Of a stretch of 64,000 nt of DNA, positions 54,559-61,965 are shown in pieces. Both the position numbers and the translations under genes were made by a program. Numbering within the stretch: the stretch's first letter is position 1; every line of letters begins with the position of its first letter. The stretch is from Thaumasiovibrio sp047250365 (GTDB lineage: Bacteria > Pseudomonadota > Gammaproteobacteria > Enterobacterales > Vibrionaceae), in the NCBI RefSeq assembly GCF_047250365.1, contig NZ_JBLBVL010000015.1:22917-86916 (forward strand), in the 5' to 3' direction. The notes below the pieces were generated by a model. That model made no database searches and was not told the DNA's origin. It saw nothing but the letters and a program-made list of their open reading frames with translations.

Positions 54559-55602
54559 ATGCGTATCGAACAAGACTTGAAGCTCGGTTTTAAAGATGTA
54601 CTATTTCGTCCAAAACGTTCAACCCTAAAAAGCCGCTCCCAAGTCGAATTAACCCGCGATTTTACCTTCAAGCATAGCGGTCGTCAATGGTCTGGTGTTC
54701 CAATTATTGCCGCTAATATGGATTCTGTGGGTAGTTTCGAAATGACAGCAGCACTAGCACAACACAATGTAATGACGGCTGTGCATAAACATTATACGGT
54801 TGCTGATTGGGCTGAGTTTGTAAACAAGTACGATACTGGCGTACTAAATAATGCCATGGTCTCAACTGGAACATCTGATGCAGACTTCCAAAAAACCAAA
54901 GACATCATGGCACTTTCTGATGACCTCATCTTTATCTGTATCGATATTGCAAATGGTTACTCCGAGCACCTTGTAGAGTATGTACAAAAAGTGCGTGCTG
55001 AATTCCCTAACAAAGTTATCAGTGCTGGTAATGTTGTGACTGGCGACATGGTTGAAGAACTTATTCTTGCTGGTGCGGATATCGTTAAAGTTGGTATCGG
55101 TCCAGGTTCTGTTTGTACTACCCGAGTTAAAACCGGTGTTGGCTACCCTCAACTTTCTGCAATTATCGAATGTGCCGATGCAGCACATGGTCTAGGTGGT
55201 CGCATTATTGGCGATGGCGGCTGTGCCTGTGCGGGTGATGTTGCAAAAGCTTTCGGTGGCGGTGCAGATTTCGTTATGCTTGGTGGCATGCTGGCCGGTC
55301 ACGAAGAGAGCAATGGTGAAATTGTCGAAAAAGATGGCAAAACCTTCATGAAATTTTACGGCATGTCTTCTGAGTCTGCGATGGCGAAACACTCTGGTGG
55401 TGTAGCAAAATACCGCGCCGCTGAAGGTAAAACCGTACTATTGCCATACCGTGGTCCAGTTGATAACACTATCAACGATATCATGGGCGGCGTACGTTCG
55501 ACTTGTACTTATGTCGGCGCAGCACAGCTTAAAGAATTAACTAAACGCACGACGTTTATCCGTGTACAAGAGCAAGAAAATAACGTATTCGGTAAAGCAT
55601 AA
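54559..55602 (+). CDS. guaC: GMP reductase GuaC
   Basis: NADPH-dependent GMP reductase of 347 aa that converts GMP to IMP with loss of ammonia. IGPGSVCTTRVKTGVGYPQ carries the catalytic Cys; GADFVMLGGMLAGH and KFYGMSSESAM are in the phosphate and flap regions. RBS AAGGA precedes the ATG. The short form, without CBS domains, and the GMP reductase flap separate it from IMP dehydrogenase. Its 3' end is intact and is the attachment site of the Tn7-like element that begins 21 bp after the stop. Confidence 0.95.
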   Translation: MRIEQDLKLGFKDVLFRPKRSTLKSRSQVELTRDFTFKHSGRQWSGVPIIAANMDSVGSFEMTAALAQHNVMTAVHKHYTVADWAEFVNKYDTGVLNNAMVSTGTSDADFQKTKDIMALSDDLIFICIDIANGYSEHLVEYVQKVRAEFPNKVISAGNVVTGDMVEELILAGADIVKVGIGPGSVCTTRVKTGVGYPQLSAIIECADAAHGLGGRIIGDGGCACAGDVAKAFGGGADFVMLGGMLAGHEESNGEIVEKDGKTFMKFYGMSSESAMAKHSGGVAKYRAAEGKTVLLPYRGPVDNTINDIMGGVRSTCTYVGAAQLKELTKRTTFIRVQEQENNVFGKA

Positions 55603-55623
55603 GCTTCAGCGTGTTGTTTTATA

Positions 55624-55746
55624 TGTAAAAACAACCATACGTTGATTTTACGAAACCATACCCTGAAACAAAAACAACCATACCTTGCAATAGCTTACAC
55701 AGTATACAATACTTATGTAAGTTTACTACAAGCATGGTTGTTTTTT
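55624..55746 (+). repeat. Tn7-like terminus with TnsB-binding repeats
   Basis: The terminus reads TGTAAAAACAACCATACG. Three direct sites follow at 22-bp pitch: ACAACCATACGTTGAT (55631), GAAACCATACCCTGAA (55652) and ACAACCATACCTTGCA (55674). An inverted partial copy, GCATGGTTGTT, lies at 55732-55742, just before tnsA. The distance of 8 bases from TGT to CAACC matches the Tn6677 end. The 5 bp before the terminus (TTATA, 55619-55623) should be the target duplication, checkable only at the other end. Confidence 0.8.
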
Positions 55747-55747
55747 T

Positions 55748-56368
55748 ATGAAGAAACGAATTCTAAGAAACTCATCAGAAAAAAACATATCTCGGTTTGT
55801 CAGCCTCAAAACTGACTCTATACATACGGTTGAATCCGACTTAGAGTTTGACGCCTGTTTTCACTTCGAGTTTTCAGCACAGATTGTAGCTTTTGAAGCA
55901 CAACCCCTAGGTTTCGAGTACTATCTCGAAGGTAAGCGACGTAGATACACTCCCGATTTTTTAGTTACTTATGATGACTCTTATCAGCCGTTTTATGAGA
56001 TAAAACCAAAGCACATTGCAGAAACCGATGAGTTTAAAGAAAAATTTGCCGCCCAGAAAAAATATGCGCTGAGTATTGGTAATGACCTCCATGTCCTGAC
56101 TGAGGACGATATTCAAATTTATCCTTTACTAGACAACTTAAAGATCATCCATCGATATGCCTGTGATGAGAAACTCAATGCTATTCAACGCAATATACTG
56201 AAGTTATTTAAAAAATATGGCGAATTAAGAGTTGAACAAGTTGTTCAATTCTCCTCAGTCCATTCATCAATGTTACTGCCTGCTTTGTATGATTTAGTCG
56301 CTAAACAACTGTTGACCATTGATATGCACCAACCTATTGGCTGGCGAAGTCAAGTTTGGTGCTCATAG
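55748..56368 (+). CDS. tnsA: Tn7-like transposase endonuclease subunit TnsA
   Basis: Restriction-enzyme-like nuclease that cuts the 5' strands at the transposon ends, enabling cut-and-paste movement, 206 aa. The catalytic set is visible: Glu33 (ESDLEFD), Asp70 in YTPDF and the Glu84-x-Lys86 pair in YEIKPK. A C-terminal winged-helix segment (AIQRNILKLFKKYGELRVEQ) would contact TnsB or TnsC. It is the first gene of the transposition operon and sits 58 bp from the last direct TnsB site. A TnsB site overlapping its upstream region could give autoregulation. Confidence 0.9.
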   Translation: MKKRILRNSSEKNISRFVSLKTDSIHTVESDLEFDACFHFEFSAQIVAFEAQPLGFEYYLEGKRRRYTPDFLVTYDDSYQPFYEIKPKHIAETDEFKEKFAAQKKYALSIGNDLHVLTEDDIQIYPLLDNLKIIHRYACDEKLNAIQRNILKLFKKYGELRVEQVVQFSSVHSSMLLPALYDLVAKQLLTIDMHQPIGWRSQVWCS

Positions 56369-56370
56369 CA

Positions 56371-58251
56371 ATGACTGACAAAGACACACTACGATTCGGT
56401 GGGCTATTTCCAAGCTCTGACAATAAATCCAAACCTAAAGAGACATTATCGCTACCAGTATGGAAAGACATCGACATCACCTTCACAGATATTTTTGGCG
56501 TTAGCGAAGACCGAAGAGACGAGGCCATACATAGATATAATATTCTTGAGTACCTCATGGTACTTCATGGCACTACATTTTCAAAAAAAGAAATAATTGA
56601 CTCTTTACCATTGCTAGAAGAAAAGTTTGGTTCGAACACCCCATCAACAAGTAGCATTGACAGATACTGGAGAGCCTTCAAAAAGTCGGACTTCAAACTG
56701 TCTTCACTTATTCCTAAAGTCACAGCTGGCAATACAGGCAGCAAAGCACCAGAAGAACTTGAGCCATTAATTCAAGAAGCAATCAAAGATTACTTTTCAG
56801 CTGAAAAGCAAACAGCAGCATCGGCATATTTTACACTAGAAACTGAAGTCTCAAGGTACAACGAAATCCACGACACTCAACATTCTTTGTTTTCAATACA
56901 ATCATTTAGAAAGAGGCTAAGAAAACATTCAGAGTACGACAAAATATTACTAACAAAGGGGAAAAGTGCTGCTGATGCGGCATTTAGAAAAGTCGGTCAA
57001 AGACCTGCTACAACACGAGTACTAGAGCGCGTTGAGGCTGATCATACCAGACTCGACTTATTCGTTATCGATGAACACCATGGAATTCCTCTTGGCAGAC
57101 CTTGGCTTACACTCCTCTACGATACTCATACGAAAAGCATCATCGGCTTCTACTTAGGCTTCGAGCCACCGAGCTATCTGTCTGTCTCATTAGCACTCGA
57201 AAATGCCATATTACCTAAAGACCATATTAAGGAACTCTACCCCTCAGTTGAAGGGACTTGGCCTTGTTATGGTCTACCTGAACATTTAATCGTCGACAAC
57301 GGAGCAGAATTTAATAGCCGTGACTTTAAAATTGCCTGCAAAGAACTGAAAATCCAAGTTAAGAAAAATCCGACCAAAAAACCATGGCTTAAAGGTTCAG
57401 TAGAGCGGTACTTTCGTACCATAAACAACCGATTTCTCTCTAGGCTGCCAGGAAAGAGTTTCAGTAATATATTTGAAAGGAAAGACTACGATCCACTTAA
57501 AAACGCAGTAATCGATCAAAGTTTGCTACAAGAAATGGTTCATATCTGGTTGATTGATATCTATCAGAATGGAAAGAATGGGCTTGAAAACAACATCCCA
57601 AATTTAAGCTGGATCGATGCTGTTAATTCCTCTGTTCCACCACGTCCGTTTAAAGGCACAAGAGAACAATTAAAGTTTAATCTAGGAAAAAACCACGAGG
57701 TGCCTCTCGATAGGAATGGCATTAGACTTGGTACCACAATACGTTACTCTAGTACTCGTTTAGCGAGGTATTTTGGTAGCCATACGTGTGCAAATAAAAA
57801 AAGTGTGCAAGTGCGCATTAAATATGACCCTAGCTGCCTAGGCAGAGTCTATGTTCTTGATGAAGATAGGGAAGAGTTCTTTGCTGTTGAAGCTGTCGAC
57901 GCTGACTATGCCTACTCCGTTTCTGAATGGTTGCACAAAACATGCTGTAAATACGCAAGAAGACATATAAGAAAAAACTATAACCATAGAGATGTTCTTA
58001 AAGCATGGCGGAAAATCCTCGACATTATTGATGAAGCAATAGAAAAAACAAGGCATACAAAAAAAAGAAACTCTTTAGGTATAACAACAACCTCTAGAGT
58101 ACAACGAGTAAAAGAACATTCAGAAAGAGCAGCTTCCGAAGCCACGAAACAGCATACGAATAAAGCGAATAGTGGATCTCTATCAGAGCCCGATGATGAC
58201 GAACTAGATTGGGATATCGAAGTGAATACTAATGGCTGGTCGATAGAGTGA
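56371..58251 (+). CDS. tnsB: Tn7-like DDE transposase TnsB
   Basis: DDE recombinase of 626 aa that binds the end repeats, cuts 3' strands and joins them to target DNA. The catalytic triad is Asp224 (EADHTR), Asp309 (LIVDNGAEF) and Glu345 (GSVERYF), with 85- and 35-residue spacing as in DD(35)E enzymes. N-terminal helix-turn-helix domains occupy about 40-200, and a Mu-transposase-like C-terminal domain ends in an acidic tail (EPDDDELDWD) likely to contact TnsC. I use the ATG two bases after the tnsA stop; an in-frame TTG at 56356 inside tnsA is less likely. Confidence 0.92.
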   Translation: MTDKDTLRFGGLFPSSDNKSKPKETLSLPVWKDIDITFTDIFGVSEDRRDEAIHRYNILEYLMVLHGTTFSKKEIIDSLPLLEEKFGSNTPSTSSIDRYWRAFKKSDFKLSSLIPKVTAGNTGSKAPEELEPLIQEAIKDYFSAEKQTAASAYFTLETEVSRYNEIHDTQHSLFSIQSFRKRLRKHSEYDKILLTKGKSAADAAFRKVGQRPATTRVLERVEADHTRLDLFVIDEHHGIPLGRPWLTLLYDTHTKSIIGFYLGFEPPSYLSVSLALENAILPKDHIKELYPSVEGTWPCYGLPEHLIVDNGAEFNSRDFKIACKELKIQVKKNPTKKPWLKGSVERYFRTINNRFLSRLPGKSFSNIFERKDYDPLKNAVIDQSLLQEMVHIWLIDIYQNGKNGLENNIPNLSWIDAVNSSVPPRPFKGTREQLKFNLGKNHEVPLDRNGIRLGTTIRYSSTRLARYFGSHTCANKKSVQVRIKYDPSCLGRVYVLDEDREEFFAVEAVDADYAYSVSEWLHKTCCKYARRHIRKNYNHRDVLKAWRKILDIIDEAIEKTRHTKKRNSLGITTTSRVQRVKEHSERAASEATKQHTNKANSGSLSEPDDDELDWDIEVNTNGWSIE

Positions 58252-58273
58252 CTTATCTAAGAGGCAAACTGAC

Positions 58274-59254
58274 ATGGATCGTAACAAAACAGAGAACATT
58301 GTTGATAAGGTCAAACAAATCTTTATCCAAAACCCCAAAATTACTGACATCCTCGATGATATTGCAGATTGCCGAGAGTTTAGTGATGGCATTCATGAGC
58401 CAGACTGCATGATCGTCGTCGGAGATACGGGTTCCGGTAAAACAACACTTATTAACAAATACTTAGATAAAAATCCACGCTCAGAGACAAGTGATGGCTC
58501 TGTTATCCCAATTCTATCAACCTCTCTTCCTCCTAATGCCACCCCTATAACTGCTTCTGAGCAATTGCTGTCTGACCTTGGTGATCCTTTAGCATTTTCT
58601 AGAGGGAGCGATCCTGTGAAAATCGCCAAAGAAATAAGTGACTTAATGCTGTCATGCGGGGTTGAGCTAATTATTATTGATGAGTTTCAACACATGATAG
58701 ACAGAAAAAATAAGCAAGTTTTACATAGCGCTGCCGATTGGTTGAAAATGCTTATCGTTCGTTCTAAGGTTCCTGTGGTACTCTTCGGCATGCCTTACTC
58801 CGTGGTAATTTTGGAGGCAAATAATCAATTAGCGGGGCGCTTCGAACTACAACATACACTTGAACCATTTAGATTGAACAACAAAAAAAATCTTCGTCAT
58901 TATAAAGCCTTTCTCACGATGCTTGATGATGAACTTCCTTTCCAAGAGCTTTCAAACCTTACATCTCCTGACATGATGAAACGCATATATGCCTTCTCTC
59001 ACGGTAATCTGCGCCGCATAAGAAAGCTCATCAATAGAGCTAGCCGTCTCGCACTGCGTGATAATTCATCTAGGATTTTACTCGAGCACTTTGCCAATGC
59101 GGCTCCTAAAGTAAGCAAGGCAGCATGCGAAAAACAAAATCCATTTAAAGTAAAAGTGAACAAACTAAGGATTGAACACCCTCCTAAAGATATTGGATGG
59201 GAAAACTACCTTAATCAACAAGAAATAGACAGCTCGGCAAAGGACTTATTTTGA
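58274..59254 (+). CDS. tnsC: Tn7-like AAA+ ATPase TnsC
   Basis: Regulator that links target selection to the TnsAB transposase, 326 aa. Walker A is GDTGSGKTT (residues 50-58) and Walker B is LIIIDEFQHM with Asp136-Glu137; a sensor region follows at VPVVLFGMP. The length matches the compact TnsC of I-F3 CRISPR-associated transposons, and is much shorter than that of canonical Tn7. It lies 22 bp after tnsB. The usual next gene of Tn7, tnsD, is absent here; cargo in the opposite orientation follows. Confidence 0.9.
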   Translation: MDRNKTENIVDKVKQIFIQNPKITDILDDIADCREFSDGIHEPDCMIVVGDTGSGKTTLINKYLDKNPRSETSDGSVIPILSTSLPPNATPITASEQLLSDLGDPLAFSRGSDPVKIAKEISDLMLSCGVELIIIDEFQHMIDRKNKQVLHSAADWLKMLIVRSKVPVVLFGMPYSVVILEANNQLAGRFELQHTLEPFRLNNKKNLRHYKAFLTMLDDELPFQELSNLTSPDMMKRIYAFSHGNLRRIRKLINRASRLALRDNSSRILLEHFANAAPKVSKAACEKQNPFKVKVNKLRIEHPPKDIGWENYLNQQEIDSSAKDLF

Positions 59255-59409
59255 TGAGCTTTTATATGCAAGTATAAGGGCTCATTCGCGTACGCAGCTT
59301 GTCGTTACTAGCCACACTCGCAAACAGACTAGCCAGCGCACATTTGGACATAAATGTGTCAGCGAATTTACTAAATTAGGATATAACGGATTAGCTGAAG
59401 TATGGGAAA

Positions 59410-59504
59410 GTCACGCCGCGTTAAGGCGTGACGATGCGCTTGCCATACTGTGAGCGAAGCGAAACCGGCAAGCGTTGAGGAATCGCTCTTAAACGCTTGT
59501 ATGC
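59410..59504 (-). repeat. attC-like integron recombination site (VPR/VCR type)
   Basis: Read on the minus strand it starts CATACAAGCGTTTAAGAG and ends CCTTAACGCGGCGTGAC, very close to the attC sites of Vibrio superintegron cassettes. The outer arms are complementary (CGTTTAAG / CTTAACG) and an internal hairpin GTCACGCC/GGCGTGAC is perfect. The final R' box reads GTGAC in place of GTTAG, so the junction is changed from the recombination point on. It closes the cassette carrying 59510-60136. Confidence 0.75.
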
Positions 59505-59509
59505 AGTAT

Positions 59510-60136
59510 TTATTTCACCTGAACCTCATTCAAGCGCAACCTTATTGCCTCACAAGCTAAATCAATTAGTTTGCTGATATTTCTATTGTTTTCCACTGCC
59601 TTTTCATAATAATCCCGATCTACCGATTTACCATGCTTATAATCAACGCTCTCGTCATAACAAGCATTACGAACTGCACTTAGAGCCTCGTAGACTGATT
59701 CAGAGAAAAATGGCTTATTCTTTTCTAATGTTGTGGAAAACGCATTAAATGGATCTATGAATTGGTTATACCTTTCTGCTTTTCTTTCTTCTTCACTTTG
59801 AGAAGGATCGATATGATCAAAGATTGGACGCAGCTGAGAAGTAACAATCTTTAATTCAACTAGAAGTTCCCAAGCATCACCGTATATTCTGTACTCTTTG
59901 TCGAACTGGACTTGAGAAACAAACACAGAGTGCTGTAGTTCTGCATCTAACCGTTGGTTTGCCGACGTTAGATCTTGTTCAAGTTTCTTTAACTCAACAG
60001 CTAGATCACTTTTGTTTCGCTCGATGATTCTACTGAGCCAAATCTTACTGATAAACGCAAACAATGCACCAAGTACCAATGTTGCCCCACCAAGTAACTC
60101 AACAATTTCTCGATAATATTCCACCTGAAACTCCAA
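59510..60136 (-). CDS. Cassette-borne membrane-anchored coiled-coil protein
   Basis: Protein of 208 aa. An N-terminal helix (about 12-33, GGATLVLGALFAFISKIWL) should cross the membrane; a coiled coil (LAVELKKLEQDLTSANQRLDAE, split over 45-66) and a soluble helical domain follow. No known family. It ends 6 bp before an attC-like site and starts just after a GGCAGGCGTTAGC junction, which defines it as a single-gene cassette. Many unassigned integron cassette proteins have this plan. Confidence 0.65.
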   Translation of the reverse strand: MEFQVEYYREIVELLGGATLVLGALFAFISKIWLSRIIERNKSDLAVELKKLEQDLTSANQRLDAELQHSVFVSQVQFDKEYRIYGDAWELLVELKIVTSQLRPIFDHIDPSQSEEERKAERYNQFIDPFNAFSTTLEKNKPFFSESVYEALSAVRNACYDESVDYKHGKSVDRDYYEKAVENNRNISKLIDLACEAIRLRLNEVQVK

Positions 60137-60156
60137 AAATACTGCTAACGCCTGCC

Positions 60157-60474
60157 TTAAGCGCCTTCAGGGAGGGTGATTTTCTTATCTCCAAGAGGAT
60201 TTACCTCAGCCCAAGTTCTCAAGATTAAAGGAGCAGAAACACCTATATTTGCAGCCAATATTGGCTGTAACTCTACGCCTGATACGATATAAACATAAGC
60301 TAATCCGCCGCCTAATAGTGGCATGATTAAATATGGTAGCCAGTAAACAATATCTGAAAAATCGGGACGTTCAACTTTTGCAACATGTTGTAATTCAGCC
60401 AACTCAAGTAACTTGATTGCTAGTGCCCCAAAGAATGCGCAATATACTGGTAATTGAAATAATGAAGTTTCCAT
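60157..60474 (-). CDS. Cassette-borne small membrane protein
   Basis: Protein of 105 aa with hydrophobic segments at about 7-25, 45-65 and 70-86. The last two (YLIMPLLGGGLAYVYIVSG and PILAANIGVSAPLILRTW) are strongly conserved-looking. It starts one base after the stop of the winged-helix gene, so the pair is co-translated. It has the look of a membrane effector or channel coupled to a small cytosolic partner, as in some defence systems. This is inference; no family is recognised. Confidence 0.6.
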   Translation of the reverse strand: METSLFQLPVYCAFFGALAIKLLELAELQHVAKVERPDFSDIVYWLPYLIMPLLGGGLAYVYIVSGVELQPILAANIGVSAPLILRTWAEVNPLGDKKITLPEGA

Positions 60475-60475
60475 A

Positions 60476-60748
60476 CTATGCCATCCTATTTCGCATTGCA
60501 GCCATTACTCTTTCACCAAAACTAGACTTCTTTTTGAAATGGCGACGGGTGGCATATAAAGCTTCGCCATTAGCACCGTTAATCGACGATCTTACAATTT
60601 TATCTTGTTGTGCCTGTAAAACAGCTTCAACTTTTACTGGACTAATACGAGACGCAGTTGCGATTCCTTTGATAGTCCTCCACTTATATCTGTCATCTTC
60701 AAGAGCTTTGATAACTTTTTCTTTATCATTTTTATTTGAACTAGACAT
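60476..60748 (-). CDS. Cassette-borne small winged-helix-like protein
   Basis: Basic protein of 90 aa. The ATG at 60748 follows GGAGGA at six bases. The body, with KEKVIKALEDDRYKWRTIKG, IATASRISPVKVEAVLQ and a GEALYATRRHF wing, reads as a small winged helix-turn-helix of the type often found attached to or beside bacterial immune effectors. A Lys/Arg-rich tail follows. It is the first gene of a two-gene cassette; the start lies 16 bp after the GTTAAGC cassette junction. Confidence 0.65.
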   Translation of the reverse strand: MSSSNKNDKEKVIKALEDDRYKWRTIKGIATASRISPVKVEAVLQAQQDKIVRSSINGANGEALYATRRHFKKKSSFGERVMAAMRNRMA

Positions 60749-60763
60749 ATGTCCTCCTTTAGC

Positions 60764-60879
60764 GCTTAACGCCTGCCATAATTTGCCCCCCCAAAAACTA
60801 AACAGACCACAGTAAACACACAAGCCAATTCATACCAAAAATGTGCCGTGTAAAGGGTCAACTTAATGGCCTTGTTAAC
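60764..60879 (-). repeat. attC-like integron recombination site
   Basis: On the minus strand the site opens GTTAACAAGGCCATTAA and closes TTATGGCAGGCGTTAAGC, with imperfect complementary arms about 80 bases apart. The R' box GTTAAGC matches GTTRRRY. It follows the acetyltransferase gene by 4 bp and leads straight into the ribosome site of the next cassette. GGCAGGCGTTA recurs at 60138-60148 before the next gene. Confidence 0.75.
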
Positions 60880-60882
60880 TGG

Positions 60883-61371
60883 CTAGACCTGAAATCTGAT
60901 GAAGTTCATCATAAGATCCACATCTAGATCTTCAGAGAGGCTGTACTCACTACCAACAACATTGGATACCGCCGATTTCCAAAAGTTTAGCGCAACAATA
61001 TTTTCACTTAAGATGCGAATTTGCCATTTCCCTGGGTATGATTTGAGAACAAGTCCAAGCGCTTTCTTACCAACACCCTTCCCCTTAAATTTTCGTAACA
61101 CGAAGAACTGTTCAATATCATAAATTGATGTATTTGAAGGGTATCTTCGAACAAGAGCAAAACCAGCAAGTTCTGAACCAACAAATATCAAATACGGAAA
61201 ATGGTCATCCCTAAGCCAATACGCATCAAGCTGGAATGAGTCAAATGCATATAGTCCATCATCGTTAGGAGTAAATCCCATGAATTCAGACATATCGTAC
61301 ACGTAATATTGAAATAAATTTTCGAGCACGCTGCGTAACTTCGGCTCAATTTTAACCAACGAAACTTCCAT
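60883..61371 (-). CDS. GNAT-family N-acetyltransferase (cassette)
   Basis: Acetyl-CoA-dependent acetyltransferase of 162 aa. The pyrophosphate-binding motif A is FFVLRKFKGKGVGKKAL (R-x-x-G-x-G type), then IRILSENIVALNFWKSA, the usual motif B region. AGGAG precedes the ATG at 61371; the longer upstream frame crosses a hairpin and is less likely. The substrate is unknown; no aminoglycoside-acetyltransferase signature was recognised. It is followed 4 bp later by an attC-like site. Confidence 0.8.
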   Translation of the reverse strand: MEVSLVKIEPKLRSVLENLFQYYVYDMSEFMGFTPNDDGLYAFDSFQLDAYWLRDDHFPYLIFVGSELAGFALVRRYPSNTSIYDIEQFFVLRKFKGKGVGKKALGLVLKSYPGKWQIRILSENIVALNFWKSAVSNVVGSEYSLSEDLDVDLMMNFIRFQV

Positions 61372-61736
61372 AATTCTCCTGCTAGTTAGCTTTATATGCG
61401 GCAAATTGCCACATATCCTGCTTTCCACTTCGCCGCATATCCCGCTATATCTTAGTTTCAGCACTAGATTTAACTATAAAAAATTCAATAGGATAAGGGG
61501 TAACTCCTGTTACTTCTACAGCTGATATACCGCAAGTTGCAGCCTATTAGCAGGGTACACTACTGTACTCACGTTACCAAGGTTTCATGCATCTCGTAAC
61601 ATTATCGATATAGTATTGATCGCTGTACATGTAGTTCACTCAACCAGACGTGATGCCATTAGCAAAAGTACGGAAAAAGAGAAGTGGATTGTTGGCGTAG
61701 AGCACCTGCTCTAAACGATTTTGGGGCAAAATGTAT
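61372..61736. other. Non-coding interval between GNAT cassette and IS
   Basis: 365 bp without a gene. The GNAT-proximal part holds a 9-bp inverted repeat: ATATGCGGC (61394-61402) against GCCGCATAT (61432-61440), with a direct repetition of GCCACATATCCTGCT and GCCGCATATCCCGCT. The rest shows no recognisable attC or promoter and may be the remains of a cassette disrupted by the IS. Confidence 0.45.
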
Positions 61737-61748
61737 GGTACGCCCCGT

Positions 61749-61965
61749 TTTGCAAGTGAAAAATCTAAAATAACGGAGTTGGTTTGCGCTAATGTATTCA
61801 GAGTCTAATTGAGACTTTGCTTCTTAAGCCCCACCTCTACGATGAGATCCGCGCCAGATTGTCCTCATAAGCGTGAAAGCATTTTTAATGCTGTTTTGCC
61901 CCTCAGGTCTTCAATCTGGTGGTCTAACCGTTTTGTCATCTTGATTTATCATATGCAAATCTTGG
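61749..61965 (-). ncRNA. Candidate bridge-RNA region of the IS1111-type element
   Basis: The 217-bp non-coding part downstream of the transposase, inside the left repeat; the other non-coding end is only about 50 bp. In the IS1111 group the guide (bridge) RNA is encoded on the transposase-downstream side. No fold was computed; the call rests on position and family knowledge. Confidence 0.4.

Noticed and set aside
54559..55602. guaB (IMP dehydrogenase)
   Set aside because: No CBS domains, length of 347 aa and GMP-reductase flap sequence point to guaC.
55612..55623. TGTTGT at 55612 as the transposon terminus (CAGCG as duplication)
   Set aside because: The distance to the first CAACCATA site (20 bases) does not fit the compact end; TGTAAAAACAACC at 55624 has the 8-base spacing seen in related ends.
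56356..56370. TTG start of tnsB inside tnsA
   Set aside because: The ATG at 56371, two bases after the tnsA stop, is the more natural start.
60417..60815. 132-codon plus-strand frame opposite the two-gene cassette
   Set aside because: It is the shadow of the two minus-strand genes, which have good ribosome sites and cassette boundaries.
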